Of a stretch of 9,563 nt of DNA, positions 1 to 5,716 are shown in pieces. A model generated the notes under the pieces. That model was not told the DNA's origin, did not search any database, and worked only from the letters and a program-made list of their open reading frames with translations. This DNA comes from Candidatus Parcubacteria bacterium (GTDB lineage: Bacteria > Patescibacteriota > Minisyncoccia > Minisyncoccales > PEYH01), in contig JAPLYH010000033.1 in assembly GCA_026395615.1 (NCBI GenBank), positions 1-9,563 on the forward strand, read 5' to 3'. Every line of letters begins with the position of its first letter. Within the stretch, counting starts at the first letter, position 1. The translations under genes and the position numbers were made by a program.

Positions 1-261
1 TACAAGTTTCTAAAACAAGGATGTAAGGTAAAGGTAGAATTATTTTTAAGAGGGCGAGAAAGAGCGTTAAGGCAGCATGCCGAAGAACAAATAAAAAAAT
101 TTACAGAAATACTTGGAGCTCAAATTCCGATAGATACCGAACTGCCTCCAAAAAAGATGCCGAATATTATAATTCTTATCATTAAACGAGCACAAAAAAA
201 TGCCTCAGAAACAGAAAGTAAAAAAAGCGAAAACAAAGAAATCCCTGACCAAAAGATTTAA
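1..261 (+). CDS. infC: Translation initiation factor IF-3, C-terminal part (5' truncated by window edge)
   Basis: Frame 1 is open from base 1 to a TAA at 259-261 and encodes the C-terminal, 30S-binding domain of IF-3, which keeps the 30S subunit free and checks initiator tRNA pairing. The key block is KVELFLRGRERAL followed by an amphipathic helix (EEQIKKFTEIL) and the closing strand PNIIILIIK, which matches the usual GRE and final beta-strand pattern of the family. The usual end of IF-3 falls near residue 64 of this fragment; here a charged Lys/Glu/Ser tail of about 20 residues follows and runs into rpmI. The stop lies 62 bases inside rpmI, in a different frame, so the two genes really overlap unless there is a frameshift in the sequence. 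Position before rpmI and rplT is the classic infC operon order. The start is outside the window. Confidence 0.93.
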   Translation, partial: YKFLKQGCKVKVELFLRGRERALRQHAEEQIKKFTEILGAQIPIDTELPPKKMPNIIILIIKRAQKNASETESKKSENKEIPDQKI

Positions 262-412
262 ACTAACCAAAAGTGGAAAACTTTTGCGCAAATCTACGGG
301 ACAAAATCACTTTCGTTCTAAAAAATCAGGGAAATTGATACGAGAAAAAAGAAAATGGGTCGAAATGCCTGAATCGGAATCCAAAAAAATTAAAAAATTG
401 ATGTCAGTTTAA
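200..412 (+). CDS. rpmI: Large ribosomal subunit protein bL35
   Basis: A 70-residue, very basic protein with the bL35 signature: KTKKSLTKRFKLTKSGKLLRK, then the NHFRSKKSGK block, and a C-terminal KKIKKLM helix. bL35 sits in the 50S subunit. The ATG at 200 is the only usable ATG and gives the family's MP start, although the segment before KTKKSL is a few residues longer than in the short E. coli form. No Shine-Dalgarno sequence is visible upstream; the preceding bases are an A-run inside infC. The start is embedded in infC with a 62-base overlap, so its translation probably depends on ribosomes already on infC. rplT follows after 4 bases. Confidence 0.95.
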   Translation: MPQKQKVKKAKTKKSLTKRFKLTKSGKLLRKSTGQNHFRSKKSGKLIREKRKWVEMPESESKKIKKLMSV

Positions 413-416
413 TTAT

Positions 417-776
417 ATGGTCAGAGTAAAAAGAGGAACATCGGCTCATAAACGAAGAAAAAATCTATTGGAACAGACAAAAGGTTTTCGTTGGGGCAGA
501 AAAAACAGGTATACATTAGCAAAAGAGGCGCTATTCCATGCCCTAACTTATGCTTATAGAGATAGAAAGGCAAGGAAAGGAGAAAAAAGGGAATTATGGC
601 AAACCCAAATCAATGCTGGCTCAAGAAAGCAAAATGTTCCTTATAGTAAATTAATGGGTGCTATGAAAAAAAAGAATATCGCCATTGATAGAAAAATTTT
701 AGCCCTATTAGCTCAAGAACAACCTAAGATATTTGAAAAAATTATAGAAGAAGCAATGGCAACAGAAAAAAAATAG
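417..776 (+). CDS. rplT: Large ribosomal subunit protein bL20
   Basis: A 119-residue bL20, close to the family's usual length. The N-terminal basic extension VRVKRGTSAHKRRK and the long helix with GFRWGRKNRYTLAKEA are typical, as are the C-terminal LWQTQINAGSR, YSKLMGAMKKKNI and DRKILALLA blocks. bL20 is an early 50S assembly protein that binds 23S rRNA. In several bacteria it represses its own operon, but no such leader can be judged here because the operon's 5' end lies outside the window. The ATG is 4 bases after the rpmI stop with no Shine-Dalgarno sequence, which points to translational coupling. It is the last gene of the operon and is followed 14 bases later by a strong terminator. Confidence 0.96.
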   Translation: MVRVKRGTSAHKRRKNLLEQTKGFRWGRKNRYTLAKEALFHALTYAYRDRKARKGEKRELWQTQINAGSRKQNVPYSKLMGAMKKKNIAIDRKILALLAQEQPKIFEKIIEEAMATEKK

Positions 777-790
777 AAACCCTTGAACAA

Positions 791-828
791 AATCAAAAAC
801 CCCGGCTAACCGGGGTTTTTGATTTTTT
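791..828. terminator. Bidirectional intrinsic terminator between rplT and the methyltransferase gene
   Basis: A perfect 15-bp inverted repeat: left arm 791-805, loop CTAA 806-809, right arm 810-824. The GC core is CCCCGG/CCGGGG, flanked by A and T runs that act as the T-tract in either direction. It closes the infC-rpmI-rplT operon on the + strand and the 2623-to-827 unit on the minus strand. The minus-strand stop codon at 827-829 touches its edge. Confidence 0.95.
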
Positions 829-1090
829 AAATAGCCCCTTCTTTCTTTAAGAGTTCCTCTTTCCTCTTAACTTCTTTATATCCCCCGCAAAATCCACCCA
901 AAGTACCATCTGATTTAATAACCCTATGGCAAGGCAAACCTTTAATATTATGATGCGCCATAATATTCCCTACTGCCCTATACGCTTTCGGCCTACCTGC
1001 CAACTTAGCCACTTCTTTGTAGCTCAAAGTTTTCCCTCTCGGAATTTTCCAAACAATTTTATAGACCTTTTCTCGAAAAATATCACTCAT
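827..1090 (-). CDS. Single-domain methylated-DNA--protein-cysteine methyltransferase (MGMT/Ogt C-terminal domain)
   Basis: An 87-residue protein made only of the DNA-binding and active-site domain of O6-alkylguanine-DNA alkyltransferases, which move an alkyl group from guanine O6 onto their own cysteine. The motifs are in order: IPRGKTLSYKEVA (helix-turn-helix start), YRAVGNIMAHH (with the nucleotide-flipping arginine of the RAVG motif), LPCHRVI (acceptor cysteine at residue 54) and GTLGGFCGGYKEVKRKEELL. The acceptor Cys is present, so this is not an alkyltransferase-like (ATL) protein, where Trp replaces it. The usual N-terminal RNase H-like domain (about 70-80 residues) is absent. The ATG lies 6 bases after the stop of the secreted-protein gene, so the two are probably co-transcribed; no Shine-Dalgarno sequence is seen. 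MGMT is clear as a family; true activity without the N-terminal domain is unproven. Confidence 0.9.
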   Translation of the reverse strand: MSDIFREKVYKIVWKIPRGKTLSYKEVAKLAGRPKAYRAVGNIMAHHNIKGLPCHRVIKSDGTLGGFCGGYKEVKRKEELLKKEGAI

Positions 1091-1096
1091 TATTAA

Positions 1097-2623
1097 TTAT
1101 CTACAAACACCATCTTGGCATCCATTAGAACAAGCATAAACCGACATATAGGGAATACCACTCTGACAAATTGCTTCATAGAGATACATTCCCGAACTTA
1201 CACACTCTCCTCCGCCAGAACCAATATGATTAACAGCATCACCCATATTAGTTGAATATTGCGTTTTGCAGCAATCAGCCCTGCCTTCAATTGCGGAAGA
1301 GCTTGGGGTCGCTTGTCCATAAGTGTAATAATTAGCTCCTCCATCTGAATCTGTACAGGTATCAACAATTGCGGTAGTCACAACTACTCTTACAGAACTT
1401 GGATTAGTATCGGCATTCTCTGAATTACCATTTAAATCATAGCCGTACACTTTTGCATAATATATATATGTTCCCGCAGTAGATTCTGATAGTTGATAAG
1501 TTTTAGCACAAGATTTTTGCCCTGCGCAATCAAATGTATGCCAATCCCCTTTATAGTACATTCTAATCTCATCCACCCCTTGGTCATCTTGCGCTGTTAC
1601 GCTCAAAACAAATTGGTTTACTGTATCCGTTTCCTTCGCACTTGATGATAAAGTCCCGGATATTGGGTCATTTTGACCGCCAGAACCTGTTGTAATCTGG
1701 ATGGTCTTAGATAGCGTATTATTATTTTCATTTCCTTCCGTCAGTTTATTACTAGAATCAACGAAGAATGTAAAGTCATGGTTTCCTTGCGAAAGTTTTT
1801 GAGCAATAGGACAATCTATGGTTGTACTTTCGCCTGCCTGCAATCTTACTGTCATAGCATCACATATCCTATAGCCAGATCCGGGCAAAGAGGAAGAAGA
1901 AACTTTGGTTATTATCCCCCCACTCACAAGCGGCATTTGTTGATTCCCGGTATTTTTTATAACTACCTTAAAATCAACATCATCTACCGTAGCAAGAGAG
2001 CTTGGATCCGTAGTCACAGAAGAAATGATTAAATCTGGACCCACGACTTGCCTATCAAGAACGGTAACCGTTACCATTTTTGGCTCTGTCCAGTTAAATT
2101 CCAAATTACCATTTGGTATTTTGCTATAAACATACCCAAAATAGACATAAGTTCCTGCCCGAGATTCCGAAAAAGAAAACGTCTTGCTTGCTGTTGTCCC
2201 CTGGACTAATTCGCTATGCCATGCTCCTTGATAATAAACTAATAAAGAATATAATCCGTCTATGTCTGCCCCCGTAACAGTCAAACTAATCGTATCTCCT
2301 ACATATACTTGAGTTGAGGATACGACAAGAGTTCCAGATGCAGTGTTATTATCAATAGCAGATGGAATAACGCAATTTTGACGAGAAAACTTCAAAATAT
2401 CTAACAATACAGCGTCTGAAATGGAATTATTGTACCAAGCAGAAAGCGCTTGATAGGATTCTTCTAAAGAAATCCTTTTGTCTTGATTTTTATCATATCC
2501 ATTTATTAGAACAGATTGTTTATTATAAAGAACCGAGCAAGATTCTTCGGCAAACGCAAGTCCACCAAGAGAAATAAGAAATAATAAACCGATTATTGTG
2601 ACTTTTGCAAATTTGTAATTCAT
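1097..2623 (-). CDS. Secreted mosaic protein: signal peptide, EF-hand, two Ig-like repeats, CARDB domain, Cys-rich tail
   Basis: A 508-residue exported protein. Residues 1-25 form a Sec signal peptide (Lys-containing start, IIGLLFLISLGGLAF core, likely cut after AFA). Residues 44-55 are a canonical dockerin-like EF-hand loop (D44, N46, D48, I51, E55), a probable Ca2+ site. Two related beta-sandwich modules follow, at about 97-190 and 321-418; they share the pattern SGTL...LSVTA...YYxGxWH...SES-AGTYxYY-xVY. Between them lies a CARDB-type domain (about 195-310) ending in the typical EGNENNNTLSKTI. The tail (421-508) has eight cysteines with CTDSDGGxNYY and CSNGCQDGVC, a module I recall from secreted CPR and DPANN proteins. 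No sortase signal or C-terminal membrane segment is seen, so it is either released or held non-covalently. CARDB and Ig-like modules suggest adhesion or surface binding; the ligand is unknown. The ATG is supported by the signal peptide and the promoter just upstream. Confidence 0.87.
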   Translation of the reverse strand: MNYKFAKVTIIGLLFLISLGGLAFAEESCSVLYNKQSVLINGYDKNQDKRISLEESYQALSAWYNNSISDAVLLDILKFSRQNCVIPSAIDNNTASGTLVVSSTQVYVGDTISLTVTGADIDGLYSLLVYYQGAWHSELVQGTTASKTFSFSESRAGTYVYFGYVYSKIPNGNLEFNWTEPKMVTVTVLDRQVVGPDLIISSVTTDPSSLATVDDVDFKVVIKNTGNQQMPLVSGGIITKVSSSSLPGSGYRICDAMTVRLQAGESTTIDCPIAQKLSQGNHDFTFFVDSSNKLTEGNENNNTLSKTIQITTGSGGQNDPISGTLSSSAKETDTVNQFVLSVTAQDDQGVDEIRMYYKGDWHTFDCAGQKSCAKTYQLSESTAGTYIYYAKVYGYDLNGNSENADTNPSSVRVVVTTAIVDTCTDSDGGANYYTYGQATPSSSAIEGRADCCKTQYSTNMGDAVNHIGSGGGECVSSGMYLYEAICQSGIPYMSVYACSNGCQDGVCR

Positions 2624-2653
2624 ATTAATGAAATTAATTATTAAGCTTTATTA

Positions 2654-2662
2654 ATTATACCA
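2654..2662 (-). promoter_or_regulatory. Extended -10 promoter for the secreted protein/MGMT unit
   Basis: On the minus strand the sequence reads TGG-TATAAT, with the perfect TATAAT at 2654-2659 and the TGn at 2660-2662. The expected start near 2647 gives a leader of about 24 bases. The -35 region is weak (about TTCGTT at 2677-2682) and lies inside the 3' end of polX. Confidence 0.6.
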
Positions 2663-2665
2663 AAT

Positions 2666-3664
2666 CTAAGATGAGAAACGAATCTTTTTATTGGAAATAT
2701 CCAGAATTTCCCCCTTACCCTTTCTTGATTCCGGCGGAATCCAAGCAACTCCTAAGGCGCTATAAATATCTTTTTCTTTTTCACCAGCAATTCTTTTCTT
2801 ACCCTTATAGAGTCCATATTCATTAAGTTTCATTCCCTTTTCAATAGCTATTTTCCTAAGAGCCACATTATGTTCTTTTGAGCCGGTAAAATATTGAAGA
2901 GCTGCGCCATAGCTAATTTTCGGAATCACTCTTAAATCAGCATCTATCCCTTGCTTTAAGAGAACAGATGCCTTAGTTTTTCCCTTACCCCAAATCTTTT
3001 CTACCTCCGGAAGATTTATAAAAAAAGATACCACTCTTTCCGGATATGAGGTAACGGCTAAAATATCTACATCTCCAATGGTTTCTTCTCTTCTTCTCAA
3101 AGAACCCGCTAAATCCACTTTTTCGACTTCCTTCAATGAATTAAGTTTGGTTTTAATATCTCTGGCTATCGGAAAAATCTTCTCAAATGGAAATCTTTGT
3201 TTTTTTGTTTTCAAAAGAGCTATGTTTTGTAAAATATTTTTTTCCTTCTTATCCCCAAAGCCAAACAAATCAGCGATTTTATGATTTATGGCTGCTTCTT
3301 CCATTTCTTTTCTATTCGTGATTCCCAACTCATTATAAAGAACCTTGATTGTTTTTGGACCCACTCCTTCAATTTCTATCAGACCCTCTATGTCTACCGG
3401 CACCTTTTTCTTCCATTTTTCATAATATTGGATTTTGCCTGTTTTCAGATATTCCTCAATTTTTCTGGCAATACTCTCTCCAATCCCAGGCATCGTAATC
3501 AACGCCTTGAGTCCACCTCTATTATAAATATACCTCACGCTCTCTTCTGTATTTTCTAAAACAATCGCTGCTTTTTCATACGCTTGGGGCCTAAAAGCCG
3601 CTTCTTCCATTTCAAGAAAATATCCGATCTCATAAAGAATATTGGCTAATTCCTGATTAATCAT
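2666..3664 (-). CDS. polX: Family X DNA polymerase (PolX) lacking the C-terminal PHP exonuclease domain
   Basis: A 332-residue family X polymerase, a gap-filling enzyme of base excision and end-joining repair. The N-terminal lyase-like region holds a helix-hairpin-helix at 58-75 (MPGIGESIARKIEEYL), a second at 98-113 (IEGVGPKTIKVLY) and a probable third around 129-147. The palm has GSLRRR (187-192) and the two metal-binding aspartates D198 and D200 in GDVDIL; D243 in DADLRVI is the likely third. The thumb carries GAALQYFTGSKEHNVALR, the NEYGLY block and the final WIPPESRKGKGEI. Bacterial PolX normally continues from this point into a PHP domain of roughly 230 residues with 3'-5' exonuclease activity; here the protein stops 12 residues later and the next gene begins. 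The downstream sequence holds no PHP remnant, so this is a true short form and not a frameshifted one. The ATG is preceded by an AT-rich leader with no Shine-Dalgarno sequence. Confidence 0.92.
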   Translation of the reverse strand: MINQELANILYEIGYFLEMEEAAFRPQAYEKAAIVLENTEESVRYIYNRGGLKALITMPGIGESIARKIEEYLKTGKIQYYEKWKKKVPVDIEGLIEIEGVGPKTIKVLYNELGITNRKEMEEAAINHKIADLFGFGDKKEKNILQNIALLKTKKQRFPFEKIFPIARDIKTKLNSLKEVEKVDLAGSLRRREETIGDVDILAVTSYPERVVSFFINLPEVEKIWGKGKTKASVLLKQGIDADLRVIPKISYGAALQYFTGSKEHNVALRKIAIEKGMKLNEYGLYKGKKRIAGEKEKDIYSALGVAWIPPESRKGKGEILDISNKKIRFSS

Positions 3665-3678
3665 AATAAAATTAATTT

Positions 3679-3708
3679 ATTATATCTTTATTTTATAACA
3701 AAAAACAA
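3679..3708 (-). promoter_or_regulatory. Probable polX promoter
   Basis: A perfect minus-strand TATAAT lies at 3679-3684, with TTGTTT at 3703-3708 as a -35 candidate 18 bases upstream. It would start transcription near 3672, leaving only about 8 bases before the ATG, so polX mRNA could be almost leaderless. TATAAA at 3692-3697 is an alternative -10 giving about 21 bases. The -35 shares bases with the T-tract of the preceding terminator. Confidence 0.5.
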
Positions 3709-3726
3709 AAAACCTCTAATAAGGTT
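3701..3726 (-). terminator. Intrinsic terminator of the tandem HD gene
   Basis: On the minus strand AACCT-TATTAG-AGGTT (3711-3726) is followed by TTTTTGTTTT (about 3701-3710). The stem has 5 bp with extra A/T pairing at its base. It lies 20 bases beyond the HD gene's stop. Confidence 0.7.
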
Positions 3727-3745
3727 ATTTTGTTTTTACATTGTA

Positions 3746-5074
3746 TTATTTCTTTTTTGATTTCTTAAATTTCTTAGATGCTCTGCTGGCTATTGCGAAT
3801 TCTTTATCTAATTCGTCTGTAAATTTAAGTAAAAGCGGGTCATCAACTCTTTCTTTTATAAAAACCCACCAGGATTCAATCGGAAAGTCACTGTCTTTTT
3901 TCCAATATTCAATCGCCTGAAAAAGATTAACCAATTTATCTACTTGAGCCACAAATCTGCCTTCTTTTGTTAATCCATCTTCACAGTCCAGCCATAGCCC
4001 TATTATCTCTTTTTGAAGCATTTTGGGCAAACTAGAAGTAAGTTCAACGATCGCTTTCCACTCTTTCTCTCTTTTTTGCAAAAGCCATTCTAAGCGCTTG
4101 GATTGAGGAATTCTTGGGGCTTTTTCAAAAAGCTTACGCATTGCTTCTTTATCTTTAACTAAAACCGGGTCATAGGGCGTCTGATCTCCGGCATAAACTT
4201 CGCACAAATCGTGGACTAAAGCAATTTTAATTACTCTGTCTGTATCTAGTCCTTTCATTTTTCCAAGCATCCAACTCATAATCGTCATTTGAAACGTATG
4301 TTGAGCAACGCTCTCGGGGTTTTTAACTCTTCTTAAAACCCAACCCGTCCTTTTGAGGGATTGGAGCTTCCCAACCTCTGTTAAAAAGTGCACCATTTCA
4401 CACATAGTCTTTTTCTCACACTGTTTCCGATTATCTATTAAATGTTTATCTACCTCCTTTCGAAACTCTACTATAAGAGATTCTTTTAAATTTTTCTTAA
4501 TCCATTTATTCCATAATTTATATTGAACCTTGCCTTCTTTTTTCCAATATTCCAATGATTGTAAATAACTTTCCATTTTTCCAGATTCCCAAGAAAACTT
4601 ACTAAGATTACTTCTCCTTCTACCAAGTTCTAGCCAAAGATCTTCTAACTCTTTTTTTATTTCTCCCGGTAATTTAGAAACTATTTTATTAAATGAATTA
4701 TTTTCAAGATTTTGTCTTTGGATCGCTCTCTTTTTTTCCATACCAGCAGAAATTTGCGGTAATTTTTTAAGAATATCTTTTATCGTGTGCTGTTCTTTCT
4801 TAGAAGTAATATCTTCGGGAAGCAAAGAATCATAAGGAGTTTCCTCTCCCACATAAATATCCGCTAAATGGTGTATTAAGATACTTTTGATAATTTTAGC
4901 ATCACTAAGTTCGCCCTTTTTATTAATACTATTTAAAACCCAAGCCAATATTGCTGCCCTAAAAAGATGGTCAGCGGTTGTGGCCGGATCTTTAATCCCA
5001 TAAAGAACCCACCCTTTTCTTCTGTTGGTTTTCAATTTTCCTAATTTTATAAAAAAATCAAGTGTTGAACTCAT
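3746..5074 (-). CDS. Tandem HD-domain protein (YfbR/HDDC2-like), N-terminal copy degenerate
   Basis: A 442-residue protein built of two homologous halves of the HDDC2/YfbR class, whose single-domain members are metal-dependent 5'-deoxynucleotidases. The halves align from FIKLGKLKTNRRKGWVL (about 8) and FLTEVGKLQSLKRTGWVL (about 230), through HxF, the HD region with GEETPYD/GDQTPYD, to LQSLEYWKK and FQAIEYWKK. The C-terminal copy keeps all expected metal ligands and the catalytic acid: H259, H288-D289, E292 and D379. The N-terminal copy keeps H36 and H68 but has H69 for the HD aspartate, D72 for the Glu and G165 for the last Asp, so it is probably inactive. Single HDDC2-type proteins are about 190-200 residues, so this is a fused duplication. 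A Lys-rich tail (SKKFKKSKKK) ends the protein. The likely role is nucleotide-pool control by the C-terminal half; the substrate is not shown. The start lies only 8 bases after a terminator-like hairpin. Confidence 0.85.
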   Translation of the reverse strand: MSSTLDFFIKLGKLKTNRRKGWVLYGIKDPATTADHLFRAAILAWVLNSINKKGELSDAKIIKSILIHHLADIYVGEETPYDSLLPEDITSKKEQHTIKDILKKLPQISAGMEKKRAIQRQNLENNSFNKIVSKLPGEIKKELEDLWLELGRRRSNLSKFSWESGKMESYLQSLEYWKKEGKVQYKLWNKWIKKNLKESLIVEFRKEVDKHLIDNRKQCEKKTMCEMVHFLTEVGKLQSLKRTGWVLRRVKNPESVAQHTFQMTIMSWMLGKMKGLDTDRVIKIALVHDLCEVYAGDQTPYDPVLVKDKEAMRKLFEKAPRIPQSKRLEWLLQKREKEWKAIVELTSSLPKMLQKEIIGLWLDCEDGLTKEGRFVAQVDKLVNLFQAIEYWKKDSDFPIESWWVFIKERVDDPLLLKFTDELDKEFAIASRASKKFKKSKKK

Positions 5075-5082
5075 TGGATTTC

Positions 5083-5109
5083 AAAAAGAGGGCAAGCCCT
5101 CTTTTTTTT
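5083..5109. terminator. Terminator after greA, abutting the HD gene start
   Basis: A GAGGG/CCCTC stem (5088-5092 with 5097-5101; loop CAAG), flanked by an A-run (5083-5087) and a T-run (5102-5109), gives a T-tract in both directions. On the minus strand it follows the greA stop directly and ends 8 bases before the HD gene's ATG, so it lies in the HD leader for any transcript starting upstream. Confidence 0.85.
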
Positions 5110-5114
5110 AAATA

Positions 5115-5588
5115 CTAAAGATTATATGTAATTTTCCTAATTTTATAAATTGTCACAACCGAAGATTGAACCTTAACTTCTTCTCCGATTTTTCGTCCCA
5201 AAAGAGCTCTGCCCACAGGCGATTCATTACTAATCTTTCCTAGCATCGGGTTCGCTTCCAAAGAACCAACTATCATAAACTCATCCTGTTGGCCCTCTAC
5301 TTCTACTATTACGGTTGTGCCCAATAAAACCTCTTTCGGGCTTCCTTTTCCAGGAGATAAAATTAATTTATAGTTTTTTAAGATTATTTCCAATTCAGCA
5401 ATCCTTGATTCTAACAAATCTAAATCCTCCTGAAATGCCGAATATTCAGAATCTATTTCTAGAGAAGAAGCAGTGGTTAGAGTATCATTTTTTGTCCTCT
5501 GATTTTTAAGGACTTTGAGTTCTTCATACTCCTTTTCCAATTTTGCTAACCCCTCCTTTGTGAGATAAATTTCCCTCTCTAAATCCAT
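5115..5588 (-). CDS. greA: Transcript cleavage factor GreA
   Basis: A 157-residue GreA-type factor, the usual family length. It rescues backtracked RNA polymerase by reaching through the secondary channel and stimulating cleavage of the RNA 3' end. Residues 1-75 form the antiparallel coiled coil (REIYLTKEGLAKLEKEYEELK, then LESRIAELEIIL). Residues 86-155 form the FKBP-like domain with LGTTVIVEV, EANPMLGKISNESPVGRALLGRKIGEEV and the closing strand. At the coiled-coil tip, E. coli GreA has GDLKENAEY with catalytic D41 and E44; here the same stretch reads SSLEIDSEY (41-49), so aligned on EY the two acids become S42 and I45, while E44 and D46 sit next to them. It could therefore be a shifted tip or a weaker variant. 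The gene has its own promoter and terminator. Confidence 0.93.
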   Translation of the reverse strand: MDLEREIYLTKEGLAKLEKEYEELKVLKNQRTKNDTLTTASSLEIDSEYSAFQEDLDLLESRIAELEIILKNYKLILSPGKGSPKEVLLGTTVIVEVEGQQDEFMIVGSLEANPMLGKISNESPVGRALLGRKIGEEVKVQSSVVTIYKIRKITYNL

Positions 5589-5594
5589 TTTTTT

Positions 5595-5614
5595 AAAGCG
5601 CTTTTGGGCGCTTT
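5595..5614 (-). promoter_or_regulatory. Hairpin at the 5' end of the greA leader
   Basis: A 7-bp inverted repeat, AAAGCGC (5595-5601) and GCGCTTT (5608-5614), with a 6-base loop. It lies 6 bases upstream of the greA ATG and starts almost at the predicted transcription start. No long T-tract follows on the minus strand, so an mRNA-stabilising or translation-modulating 5' stem-loop fits better than a terminator. Confidence 0.6.
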
Positions 5615-5622
5615 TACAGTAT

Positions 5623-5655
5623 ATTATATTTTAGCCATTCAAAACTTCTTGTCAA
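5623..5655 (-). promoter_or_regulatory. greA promoter
   Basis: A perfect -35 TTGACA (5650-5655) is followed 16 bases later by TAAAAT (5628-5633). A perfect TATAAT (5623-5628) overlaps it but would need a 21-base spacer. The start would be near 5616-5621, giving a leader of about 28-33 bases that is nearly filled by the hairpin. Confidence 0.7.
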
Positions 5656-5669
5656 GCAATTTGTCTCAA

Positions 5670-5702
5670 AATAAAAAAATCTAATTTTACAAATAGATTT
5701 TA
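5670..5702 (-). terminator. AT-rich terminator after the amino acid permease gene
   Basis: On the minus strand AAAATCTA and TAGATTTT (5694-5701 and 5676-5683, 10-base loop) are followed by a T-rich run. The stem is low in GC, so termination may be inefficient. It is 15 bases beyond the permease stop. Confidence 0.55.
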
Positions 5703-5716
5703 AAAATTAACTAAAA

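Noticed and set aside
1778..2032. Open frame on the + strand within the secreted-protein gene
   Set aside because: It is a shadow of the minus-strand gene, with no start signal and no protein-like features.
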